This document shows, piece by piece, positions 30,673 through 40,006 of a stretch of DNA of 64,000 bases. Numbering within the stretch: position 1 is the stretch's first letter; every line of letters starts with the position of its first letter. Position numbers and translations under genes: made by a program. The stretch spans positions 930,001-994,000 of the forward strand of contig CALYLX010000098.1 of assembly GCA_944990035.1 (NCBI GenBank), read 5' to 3'. Below the pieces are notes generated by a model, which saw only the letters and a list, made by a program, of their open reading frames with translations, did no database searches and had not been told where the DNA came from. Source of the DNA: Clitopilus passeckerianus (lineage: Eukaryota > Basidiomycota > Agaricomycetes > Agaricales > Entolomataceae).

Positions 30673-30844
30673 CGTAGTGGTGTTCTGACACAGGAGTGCT
30701 TCCATGGTGTCAGGAGAGACCGGTGTGCTGCCCACTCCGCCAGAGGAGTAGTAGGGCACACCAGTGATGCAGGCGTAGGAACACGATGCAGGGACCTCAA
30801 CATTCACGTTGACGATTGGCTGGCCACCTTCTGTAAGAGGATAC
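30673..30844 (-). mobile_element. LINE fragment F, right part (ORF1 middle)
   Basis: Continuation of the LINE split by Gypsy-1. It encodes part of the central ORF1 fold (NVEVPASCSYACITGVPYYS, PVSPDTMEALLCQNTTT) on the minus strand. It is 5'-truncated at 30844, where the poly-T of another LINE begins. Confidence 0.85.
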
Positions 30845-31364
30845 TTTTTTTTTTTTTGATCAATGCCCTACGCCCCTGGAACGGGCGTCTCACAATTTAT
30901 ATTCCAGTGCCCGATTGCAGTCCGGTCGCAAGTATCTAAATACATGCATTGTATACTAACGTATGTAAACCGTGTTCGTCAAGTAAACTACACTGAATAC
31001 AAGGTGCACCAAAGAGCAAGCAAGGGTGGCCCCCGAGGATAAATCTATCAATGAGTATGGTAGCGTGCAACACCCCGCAGAAGCAGCGAGAACCCTGGAA
31101 ACCAGGCTCGCCACTATATGAAGGATGGAGCACTGACGTCTATGCATGGTAGAGCATGCCAGACGCTTTGGCTTGTTCTTTGCGAACAAATTGGTGTGCA
31201 CCTGGCACCCAGACAAGATCGTCCAGGCGTGGTGGTGCAGTAGAGCCCATTACGGGCATTCGTCGGCAGTGTCCCCTGGCGGCAGAGAGGGCATAGCGAG
31301 GACGTGTGGAGGCCTTGTCAGGTGGGCCACAACGCTGTGTCTTTCTGGCCTTGGGAAACAGTGA
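30845..31364 (-). mobile_element. LINE 3' fragment G (3' UTR and ORF2 end)
   Basis: Minus strand: 13 T at 30845-30857, the family 3' UTR, then the last ~75 codons of ORF2 in degenerate form. Homology to the LINE ends at about 31364 (TTGGGAAACAG). Confidence 0.82.
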
Positions 31365-32352
31365 AGTTTAGGGCCCCACCTTGCGGTGGGACCCATTGGT
31401 CCTGAGATTGCTAGTAGGTCTGGCCTCTTCGGCGTCGGGACATTGCCCTCCCATATTGGTATTGCTACTCGGCAGGTTACACGGTCTCACGACCTTTCCG
31501 GATCAGTGCTGCAGGAACTCCACTTGAGCTCTGGCTCATCTGAGTATAACTGACATGGCACATTGGCCTCCTGATTGGGTCTGGAATTCCCGCCTGGGCA
31601 TATCAACTAAGCCTTGCCACATTGGGCTCAGGCTGTCTTCCACATATGGTACATGGATCTACTGAGCAGACCAACACTCCAGAATCAACTTAAACTCTGA
31701 CTCAGACTTACTACTTCCGAGGGAGCCGACAGAGGATTAGTCCTCTCGAGCCAGGGTAGAGGGGCTGCCCTATCCTGCTATGGCCCAGTTGAGATCTGGG
31801 GCGCTACCCCCAGCACAACCTTCCTGTTCCAAGGCAGATGGTTTGCTTATTGCCAACCAGCGTGAATCCCCAATCTGTCCTCAGTCTTTGTCTCGCCATC
31901 GCCCTACCCACATGGCACCGTGAGGAGTTGTCTCACTGTGGGAGTTGTTCTTGGCAGTCTACAGGTGGACAAATCCATACGCCCCGCACAGCAATGACTA
32001 ACACCCTATTACTAGGGGGTGGGTGGCCTGGGCCTGGGGACCACAGATTTGTTCTTCCAGTACCAACTTAACCAGATGACTACCAATTAGGGAGTAACCC
32101 AGGCCGTTCGGCTTGTTTTCACCTCCATACCCACTCTTAACATCCCCTATCCTTTCAGTCCCTTGTGGGCAAAGTCACGTGACCACCATGCTTACTTAAA
32201 GTTTCCCATGGTCAGGTGGAACCATCATGCTGCAGCCATGCCTAGAGCGCCAGTAACCCAGCTGCAAACCTCCTTTACCAAGGAAGGACTCATGTCACGT
32301 GCTTCTGTCACATCACAGGGTTGAACCAATGATCATGTGACAAAGCTGCAGA
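31365..32352 (+). other. Unassigned ~990-bp segment between LINE pieces
   Basis: No similarity to the other elements in the window that I can see, and no convincing ORF (the longest is a 77-codon frame at 31838-32071). Near its left edge is a strong hairpin, GGGCCCCACC-TTGC-GGTGGGACCC (31371-31394), with a 10-bp stem and one mismatch. The flanks are different parts of LINEs, so it is not a clean insertion. It could be a relic of a non-autonomous element or host DNA. Strand is arbitrary. Confidence 0.4.
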
Positions 32353-32875
32353 CTTCTGCAAGTTCTGCGCATTGCTGCGCAGTCATGCCCACAGTAACCT
32401 CTGCAAAGGAGCGAGAGGCGGCGTTTGCAGGCCGTCTGGGCGGCTGTGAGGCAACAGAAGCGTAGGATGCTTTGGGAGCACGCTGACGCTGTTGTGGTTG
32501 ATGCTGCTGCTGCTAGGGCGCATGCACAGCATGGGGGTTGGGCGCTCTGCACAGTGCAGCAGGCACTTGGGGAGGAGGGCAGGCAAACCGGCGCTGAAAT
32601 TGCATCCAGTTACCCAGATGGATCTGCTCAGGCTGTGGTTGCAAAGGGGCAGCAGCTGTGGCAATACCTGGGGCAGGTCCAGGGACCTGGCTGCCAGATG
32701 GTTGAGATGTTGCTGTGGACTCCAGTCCCTCCATGGGAGCTGGAGGTTTGTGACCAGTGGCAGTGTGTACCGCGGGTCGGGGAGGGGTAACCTGAGTCCT
32801 GGCACCTTGGGAGGCGCTGGAGGAGGTGGGGGCAACTGCAGGAGCAGGGGAGGCCGGTGCTACACCATGCCCACA
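32353..32875 (-). mobile_element. LINE ORF1 fragment, degenerate
   Basis: Minus-strand piece of the Ala/Pro-rich and poly-Q part of ORF1 (QFQRRFACPPPQVPAA, ESTATSQPSGSQVPGPAPG), spread over two frames (32383-32835 and 32513-32911). At 32875 it is joined head-to-head with the 5' end of a plus-strand LINE. Confidence 0.8.
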
Positions 32876-32983
32876 TCCTCTTTGATCTGTTACCACAGCC
32901 ATTACAGCCACAACAGCGACGCAAATTCGCCCTCAAGCACTTGCACACTGCTCGACTCTCTAGTTTTTGCGCCTGTCTGCACT

Positions 32984-34800
32984 ATGAGTAGTGCAGGAGG
33001 CAACAAGAAGAACACCCGGCCGCCGGACCCGCCTCTGATGCCCTCCACGCCTCAGAAGGACCATGGCAGCAGCTATGGCGCATTTGATGGCGAAGAAACC
33101 CCCCAGCGTCCGACTCCAGCAATGGATGAAGACAATGGTCTTGAGTATGCTGAAAGCCCTGCTCCCTCCGCCCCTTCCTCCCCTGAACATAAGCGCAGAA
33201 AGGACACGTCTGGTGCTGCTGTTGTGCAGCCCAAGTCTAGAACTGCCTCTAGGGCTGGTTCACCCTCCCAAACAGAGTTCTTCCCTCTGTTTACTGGTAA
33301 TGATGAGTTGGAATCCTGCGGTTTGACACTGCAGCCAATGAGAGCGCTGCAGAGGATAATGTTGAAGTGCTCACAGACTCCCTCTCGACTATCCAAGAAT
33401 GGATGGTGCAGGTTGCATCATCCTTTGGTGATGAGCAGAATGCTCGAGAGATCGCCAATGCCCTTATCAGCACTGTTGCACAAGCAGTGAGTTCGCATTT
33501 CCTTGACTACCTTTCTGTAGATAAAGGGCATGTACACCAAGTCAGGCATGTCAGAAATGCCTTGAACATCCTCTTACCCCCTCCTCCACCCCAGCAGCGC
33601 TCTGTGCATGCTTCCACTCCCAAAGGTGCTGCAGGCGCAGCATCCACTCCTCCCACTGCTGCTGCAGGTGGGCATGGTGTAGCACCGGCCTCCCCTGCTC
33701 CTGCAGGCGCCACCTCCTCCAGTGCCTTCCAAGGCGCCAGGACTCAGGTTACCCCTCCCCGACCCGCGAAACACACTGCCACTGGTCACAAATCTCCAGC
33801 TCCCATGGAGGGACTGGAGTCCACAGCAACATCTCAACAACCTGACAGACAGGTCCCTGGACCTGCCCCAGGTGTTGCCACAGCTGCTCCCCCTTTGCAA
33901 CTGCAATCAGAGCGGATCCATTCAGGTAACTGGATGCAATTCCAGCGCCGGTTTGCCTGTCCCCCTCCCCAGGCGCCTGCTGCACCACGCAGAGCGCCTA
34001 ATCCGCATGCAGTATACGTGCACCAAAGCCTGCTAATGCGCCCCAGCAGCAGCAGCAGCAACCACAACAGCGTCAGCGCGCTCTCAAGGCGTCCTACGCT
34101 TCTGTTGCTTTGCAGCCGCCCAGACGGCCTGCAAACGCCGCCCCTCGCTCATTTGCAGAGGTCACTGTTGGCATGACTGCGCAACAATGCACAGAACTTG
34201 CAGAACTTGCACGCCATCTCCCTGGACTGTCCTGGGATGATGTAGCACAACTCAAGGACAATTCCAACACCAACAAGCGCAAGGCAGCATCCTCTCCCCT
34301 TCCCTCCGCTCCTTCTCCTTTGAAAAAGAAGCAGAAGCTCAAATCTACTACGCGCGGCCCCTCACGCAGGCAGTGCTTCATCTACGTGCGCAGGGGCACT
34401 GGCAGTGATGCCATTCCTGCGCCTCTCCCTATTTTGCCTGAACAGGCTGTTTCTACCCTCAACCTTTGTCTGTCTGCTGGAGGTTCTCGCAACAACACCA
34501 TCCATGCCAAAGTAGGCAGGGGTGACGCTATCATTGTTCACTTCAGTGACACACCCACCCACAGCAATCTGGGCATTATCCGGCTCGCTGTGCAGCGCGT
34601 TTGGTACCCTCTTACAGAGGGTGGCCAGCCTATCGTCAATGTGAATGTAGAGGTTCCTGCATCGCGATCCTACGCCTGCATCACTGGCATTCCCTACTAC
34701 ACCTTTGGGGCAGCGGGGAGCACTCCAGTCACTCCCGACGCAATGGAGACACTTCTGCGTCAAAATGCCACTACGTTGTCGCTCCAGCACATATATACTC
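32984..34800 (+). pseudogene. LINE ORF1 of copy H, frame-shifted
   Basis: The ATG at 32984 (MSSAGGNKKNTRPPDPP) opens a frame to about 33330 (QTEFFPLFTGNDELESCGL). After a frameshift the helical and Pro/Ala-rich part is in 33367-34030, and after another the central fold lies in 34110-34800 (KAASSPLPSAPSPLKKKQKLK, VGRGDAIIVHFSDTPTHS, VPASRSYACITG). The C-terminal Cys/His knuckles are deleted; the frame passes directly into the ORF2 start near 34795. Not functional. Confidence 0.82.
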
Positions 34801-35220
34801 TCTACACCTCTATTCACAGAACGTGAATAGAAATTATGATCTTGTTGCATTGCTCCTAGAAGAATGTAAGAATGAGTTTGACGTGCTTCTTCTCCAAGAG
34901 CCTCCTTGGAGGCTTATACATCGCATCATGTCCACCACCAACCCAGAGGGGGAGGCAGTAACTGGTGCTCCCACTCATCTGGACTGGCTTGCCATGTTTA
35001 GATGTCCAGCATCCGACACTGACCGCCCACACGTTATGATGTTTGTGCATAGGCGGCTGGCAGGCATGCGGCCTGCATTTCACACTGACCTCACCAACTA
35101 CAATGATGTGTTGGTCATAACTCTGTATGGGAGTGCAGGTGCTCAGATACACCTTGCCAATGTTTACTCTAGCCCAGGGGATGGTACTGCCATTTGCTGG
35201 CTGTGTGACAATGCCCCATG
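34800..35220 (+). pseudogene. LINE ORF2 fragment of copy H (EEP start)
   Basis: About 140 codons of the endonuclease domain (LYSQNVNRNYDLV, LLQEPPWRLIHR, THLDWLAMFRCP, HLANVYSSPGDG) up to CDNAPC, where a minus-strand LINE poly-T starts. The start codon of ORF2 is lost because of the deletion that joins it to ORF1. The AGDFN and SDH motifs are missing. Confidence 0.82.
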
Positions 35221-36018
35221 TTTTTTTTTTTTTTTTTTGGTCAATGCCCTATGCCCTGGGAGGGGGCCTCTGGCAATTTATATTCCAGCGCCCGATTGCA
35301 GTCCGGTCGCAAGTATCTAAGTACATGCATTGTATACTAACATAAGTAGAACAGTGTTTGTCGAGTGAACTACACTGAATACAAGGTGCATCAAAGAGCA
35401 AGCTAGGGTGGCCCCTGAGGATAAATCTATCGACGAGTATGGTGGCATGCTGCTCCCGCAGAAGTAGCAAGAACCCCGGAGGCCAGGCTTGCCGCTATAT
35501 GTAGAATGCAATACTGATGCCTATGCATGGAAGACCATGCCAGACGCTTCGGCCGGTTCCCTTCAAACAAACTGGTGCGCACCAGGCACTCAGACAAGAT
35601 CGTCTGGGCGCGGTGAAGCAGAGGAGCCCGTTATGGGCATTTGACGGCAGTGCCCTCCAGCAGCGGGAGGGGCATCACGTACGCACGTGGGGGCCTTGTC
35701 AGGCGGGCCACGACACTGTGTCTTCCTGGCTTTAGGAAACAGCGGTAGAGGCTGTTGCAATGGGAACGCAAAGGCGGTAGGATTGTTCTCAAGAAAGAAC
35801 AAGAAGGACAACAGCTCCCTGTGCAAGCACTGGTTATGCCGTCGTTGAAAGTGTGCACACTGGTGGAGGATGTGTCCCCTTGTTTCCAGTATGCGCCAAT
35901 CGCATGCACACGCTGTCTCCCCATGCAGGTTGAAGTGTGCATGGAACTCACCAATGGGTGCATGACCCAAGACTGCACGCGTAAGCTGCGTGGTGTGTGC
36001 ATCGGAGGAACCAACACA
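35221..36018 (-). mobile_element. LINE 3' fragment I (3' UTR and ORF2 C-terminus)
   Basis: Minus strand: 18 T at 35221-35238, 3' UTR, and the ORF2 C-terminus in 35590-35970 (CACDWRILETRGHILHQC; FPKARKTQCRGPPDKAP). Its end is joined to a short plus-strand ORF1 scrap around 36019-36105. Confidence 0.83.
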
Positions 36019-37609
36019 ATATCACAGACTACTGCAAGCGCAGCATCTGCTCCTTCCACTGCTGCCGCAGGTGGGCATGGTGTAGCACCGGCCTCCCTTG
36101 CTACTTGGGCTTCTACTTTGACTGGTCGCTGTCATTTAGCCACCACGTCAAATACTATTCTACCAAGGCATTGACCACTGTCAAGGCAATGGTCATGCTT
36201 GGTAACTTGTCAAGGGGGATCACCCCACTTTAGAAGCAGCTGCTCTACTGTGCATGCGTCCTCCCGGTTGCTACTTATGGTGTGGGCCTCTGGTTCTACA
36301 AAGGTGCAAGGTGCAAGACTGCCATGTCGCACCTGCGCACTATGCAACACAAGACTGCCAGGTGGATAACTGGTGCCTTTTGCATATCGCCGGGTAGGGG
36401 GACTGAGTCTATTGCTGGTCTCCCTCCCATCCATTTGCACATCAGGAAACTGGTTGAACGTGGCCAGGCGCGTATTGGCACCCTGATTGGCAACCACCCT
36501 ACGCTGTCACTTATTAGTGACAAACACCAGCCGTATGAAGGAACAATGCGTCTCCTTTTGTCTCTCTCCAACTTGTCATGACGCATGCACGGCAACTTGC
36601 TCTCTACAGTTGTGGACTCTGATGCACATGCTTTGCGCGTGTCTGAGCCTCTCAACCCTGTCCATAGAGAAGCGGTCCCAGGCCTTCGCCTGTTGGACAC
36701 ACACTCTGGCAGAGTTACATTTGACATCATCATTGCAGCATCTAAGGATGCCCTTGATTCTTGTCACACCTATTTGGATGTGATTCGCGCGGATGCAGAT
36801 TTGTCTGACACCACGGTGTTGGTGGCAGCTGATGCGTCTGTCCCCAAAAGCAGGAAGCACCAAGCGGTTGCTGCCTGCTCCCTCCTTCATGGCGCTTTTG
36901 GGCCAGAGAAATACACTGGCATCAGGCAGGGTTCTCTCTGATGATGCCAAACTCATGGCCATAGACTTGTCTATAAGCAAGGCTGTTCTGCGAACCAACT
37001 GTGTCAAGATAGTTGTGCTGTCAGACTCAACTAAAGCCATCTGGTTGGCTTTGGACATGTCTCTTCACTCTGGGCAGGGACACTCGCTGTCCATCTGCTC
37101 CAAACTACGTGCTTGGTTCTCGAGCGACGCCGGCAGGCACATCCACTTTGTTCCTGTCCGTTCAAAACTCAGCTGGGACATCCATCACCGTGCTCACTTG
37201 GCAGCCACTGGCCTGTGTGTGGACGCTGGTAACAAATCCCGCACATCCCTTGGGTATGCCCGGAAGCGCACCGTTGACAGAATGCTGCATGAGTGGACAT
37301 GTCTGCTGCAGCAGCCATCTTACTCCAGCGACAACTTTCTGCACCTCATACACAAAGATGCTTCCCTAAGGCCCACACACTTCAAGGGTGGGCCTTGGCT
37401 GCATTGCATTGGTTCGTCCAATGTGCACACCGCACGTCTTCATGACTTTCCATACATAGATGTCAGTGCTCCATCCTTCATATAGCAGCAGGCCTGGCTT
37501 CCAGGGTTCTCGCTGCTTCTGCAGGGTAGTGCACGTCTTGTATTCAGTGTAGTTCACTTGATGAACACGGTTTTACGTATGTTAGTATACAATGCATGTA
37601 TTTAGGTAC
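36019..37609 (+). mobile_element. LINE fragment J (RT/RNase H/ORF2 end), degenerate
   Basis: A patchwork of ~85 bp of ORF1 followed from about 36107 by ORF2 from GFYFDWSLSFSHHVKYYS onward, then most of the 3' UTR to 37609, where a Gypsy-2 fragment starts without the LINE poly(A). Confidence 0.82.
36107..37485 (+). pseudogene. LINE ORF2 remnant: RT thumb, RNase H, part of C-terminus
   Basis: Encodes the region following the RT palm (VMLGNLSRGITPL, GVGLWFYKGARCKTAMSHL), the RNase H domain (VLVAADASVPKSRK; KIVVLSDSTKAIWLAL) and the start of the C-terminal region to FKGGPWLHCIGSSN. There are stops near 36232 and 36579 and a frameshift near 36925. The finger CACDWRI...HILHQC is deleted: the frame jumps from HTARL to the 3' UTR. 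Inactive relic. Confidence 0.83.
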
Positions 37610-38345
37610 TGGAACCCTCTACCAAAACCGACGAACCGAAACTCGCAACGAAGTGGCTCGTCTGCGCCACCAATTTGCGAAAACCACTGACGATCTTGAT
37701 CAACTTTTGGACAAAGTTGATCGAGAAACGGAGGAGACCCTCACAGACCTCTTCTTTGCTATTGGAGGAACAGCTTTCCTCAACGAATTCTTCCCCGAAC
37801 GACAAAACTGGTTCAACAACCCAGAGGAGACAGACTTCGAAACCCTTGCCTCCAATCCCTGGGGGCCTGAGGAAAGTCAAGAAGAGGAAGTCACGATCCT
37901 CACTGCACGTCAAGTTTGCGGAACCCTACGAGCATTTCCTCCCGTCACCAATTTACACACCGCCGCAAAAATAAAACATAACCCCTTCGTCAAAAAAGAA
38001 CAGAACGACAACAAGGAAAACATCAATCCCAATGGCAAACCCTCCAACGCCATACCTCTCCGCATTCGAAAGCCCACCAGAGTCCGACTCACCAACGCTG
38101 GTGAACCTTCCCCCTCGACAGTATCGTCCCAGAAGGCGCCGCGCACCGGATACCTTGCCAACAGACCACCACCACCCAGATGGTTCAGATGCTACATTTG
38201 TGGAGGCAGACACCGACAGTGTCATTGCTTTCGTTTTGTGTGTCGTCTGTGCCATCATCGTGGCCCAGGCCATTACCCGGTTAGCTGCCCACAACGCTAC
38301 CACAAGGGCATAGACCGTCATTTCTGGGGTAAAGGAAGGAATTGA
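37610..38345 (+). pseudogene. Gypsy-2 ORF3, 5'-truncated copy
   Basis: Lacks the first ~48 codons but is otherwise open to the stop. The middle part reads DNKENINPNGKPSNAIPL, RIRKPTRVRLTNAGEP, which matches Gypsy-1 ORF3 (DNNKENIDPD, RIRKPTRVRFADSGEP). It therefore preserves the ancestral frame that is altered by paired indels in the copy at 44248. It ends with the Cys/His-rich block CYICGGRHRQCHC... and IDRHFWGKGRN. Confidence 0.85.
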
Positions 38346-38378
38346 AGTCAGGAGACTTCAACGATAGCGAGAGGGTAA
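37610..38378 (+). mobile_element. Partial Gypsy-2 internal end upstream of the shared LTR
   Basis: Contains most of ORF3, the hairpin (TTGAAGTC...GACTTCAA near 38342-38361) and the polypurine region (GCGAGAGGGTAA), directly followed by LTR 38379-38863. It is a near-exact copy of 44390-45147. It therefore belongs to a second Gypsy-2 unit whose 3' LTR is also the 5' LTR of the next element. It is truncated at 37609 in a LINE 3' UTR. Confidence 0.9.
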
Positions 38379-38863
38379 TGTTATGATTTTGCTTACATGT
38401 TTCTCCTTACACACCCCGGCCCGCTTACCTATGCACGATTACTCACATATGCTGCGCATCACTGCGCATTTTTCATCTTTTTCCATGCTTACTCCGCATC
38501 TCTCACGATCGTGAGAGACTTATACCTTATCTGACTCTTTCTGACTCACATCGAGTCATACTGACTCATGTACTTACTCATCATGCTGCGCATGACTCAT
38601 TACTTACTCAGCATGCTGTGCATGCGCTATATTTAGAACTACTAGATAGGTATATAAACCTGTACCATTTGGTCAAGGCTCCTCAGCTTGACCTAGGCAA
38701 TCTACCTAACTGCTTAGTTCTCTACTTCGCCTTTAAGTCCCTTGCTTCGTCAATCTCACCAGGTCGTCAGTACAGCCGCAGCTGCTGACAAATCTCTGTC
38801 TTTGTTTATCAAAGACATCGAGCGTAAACAGTATTACCTAAGTTGTTAGGCTCTGCCTTAACA
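38379..38863 (+). repeat. Gypsy-2a 5' LTR (shared)
   Basis: 485 bp, TGTTATGATT...CTTAACA. TATA box TATATAAA at 38651-38658; predicted RNA start near 38684 (CAGCTTGACCT). Upstream are a 20-bp perfect palindrome TCTCTCACGATCGTGAGAGA (38499-38518) and a cluster of TGACTC/TGACTCA motifs (38520-38600) of the Gcn4/AP-1 bZIP type, which could make transcription responsive to stress or starvation. Confidence 0.95.
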
Positions 38864-38865
38864 AA

Positions 38866-38876
38866 AGGTCAAGCTG
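38866..38876 (+). other. Gypsy-2a putative self-priming primer binding site
   Basis: AGGTCAAGCTG, 2 nt after the LTR, is perfectly complementary to CAGCTTGACCT at 38684-38694 in the LTR. The match is 11 nt, the length used in Tf1 self-priming. Confidence 0.78.
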
Positions 38877-39009
38877 TTCAGAAGGCCCGCTCATTGTTAG
38901 CGCAGGCCCACCCCACAACAACACAGCAGAAGCACGCAACAGGCCGATTGCCGTTGCGGCTACCACTCAGTCACCACGGTCGTACACAGGGCAGACCACC
39001 CGCCACAAA

Positions 39010-39462
39010 ATACCACTCTAGTAGAAGGAACCAACAACATCTACAAGTTCACCAACGGAAGCTACTGCGGTTTTAATCACAACAATAACCGCTGGTGCTA
39101 CGCCTCTCTCTCCCTTGGCAAATTCACATTCACCACCGTTGCCGTTGAAAACAGACACTTCCACGCTCTAGACTTCCCTACCCCTGAACGACCTCATAAG
39201 ACCCCTGCTATTGTCCGAGCCCAATGAGAACACGACATTGAAGTAGACAAGGAGGAACAGCGACGCTTCGCACCATTACCCACAGCAATATCCAGGAACC
39301 CATCACTAGTCCCGTCTACCAGCGCTTCTGTCTTGCCCGAAGAGGAAGAAGAAGAACACCAAGTACAACAACAGCTAGAGGAGAGCCCCACAGCTGAGCC
39401 AGAGGAGCGCCCCAGTGCAGAAACAATTGAACCAGAGACCAACTTCGATTTCGACTACGAAA
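39010..39462 (+). pseudogene. Gypsy-2a leader ORF0
   Basis: Codes for CGFNHNNNRWCYASLSLGKF and FPTPERPHKTPAIVRAQ, then a TGA at about 39225 (a CGA-to-TGA change would explain it, shared with the copy at 53270), then an acidic stretch (PEEEEEEHQVQQQLEES) open into gag MSQDNNN at 39462. It resembles the Gypsy-1 leader in FNHNNNRW/FDHNTNRW and the acidic tail. It may be a natural N-terminal extension of gag. Confidence 0.55.
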
Positions 39463-39960
39463 TGTCACAAGACAACAACAACAAGAAGGACATTGGAGCC
39501 AAACCCCAAACGTTCTCCGGAGACCGATCCAAGACCAGAAAGTTCATTCAGGAACTTGAAGACTACCTCATCCTAAACAACCTCAACCAACTCGAAGATG
39601 ACAAGAAGATTCGCATCGCCCTATCCTTCCTCAAAGAAGGAACTGCAGCAGCATGGGGATTAGAATTTCACGATAAATATTCAGCAGCTGAAAGGAAAGC
39701 CACCTACGCTGAATTTATCAGCCAATTCAAAGAAGCCTTTTCCCCTACCGACGACAAAGCTGCCGCACTTCTCCAACTCAAAGCCTTACGACAGGATGGG
39801 ACAGCTGACGAATTTGTCACCGTCTTCAAGAATATTCTTGCACGAACTGATCTCAGCGGTGACACTGCAAAGATTGAGATCTTCATGGAAGGACTTACCC
39901 CCAAACTCCGAGAAAATTCTCTTTTCCGATTCCTCCTACCACATTCGACGATTGGGTCAA
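39462..39960 (+). pseudogene. Gypsy-2a gag N-terminal part, frame-shifted
   Basis: Capsid-like part of gag from MSQDNNNKKDIGAKPQTFSG; FIQELEDYLILNNLNQ, IALSFLKEGTAAAWGLEFH. A 2-nt loss at about 39912 (CCGAGAAAATTC; CCGAGAGAAAATTC in the copy at 52590) and a further 2-nt loss near 39932 break the frame. The rest of gag, with its knuckle, continues in the frame of the 1,400-codon ORF that starts at 40007. In the inverted copy (52105-53034) gag is intact. Confidence 0.85.
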
Positions 39961-40006
39961 GAAAGCCGTCCAGTTTGACAACAACTGGCGACGTGCCAAG
40001 ACAATC

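Larger units (their letters stand above)
32876..35220 (+). mobile_element. LINE copy H, diverged, 5' end to EEP domain
   Basis: Plus-strand LINE beginning with the family 5' UTR (CTTTGATCTGTTACCAC...), then ORF1 with frameshifts and the first part of ORF2. It is cut at 35220 by the poly-T of a minus-strand LINE. It differs from the left-hand copies at many positions, so it belongs to an older subfamily. ORF1 and ORF2 are fused by a deletion that removes the zinc knuckles. Confidence 0.85.

Noticed and set aside
31365..31400. Helitron 3' end (hairpin followed by CTAA on the minus strand)
   Set aside because: The hairpin touches the CTAA with no 10-12-nt spacer, no following T, no TC start at the other end and no Rep/helicase.
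31838..32071. 77-codon ORF in the unassigned segment
   Set aside because: No similarity, no start context or splice support, and the length is expected by chance.
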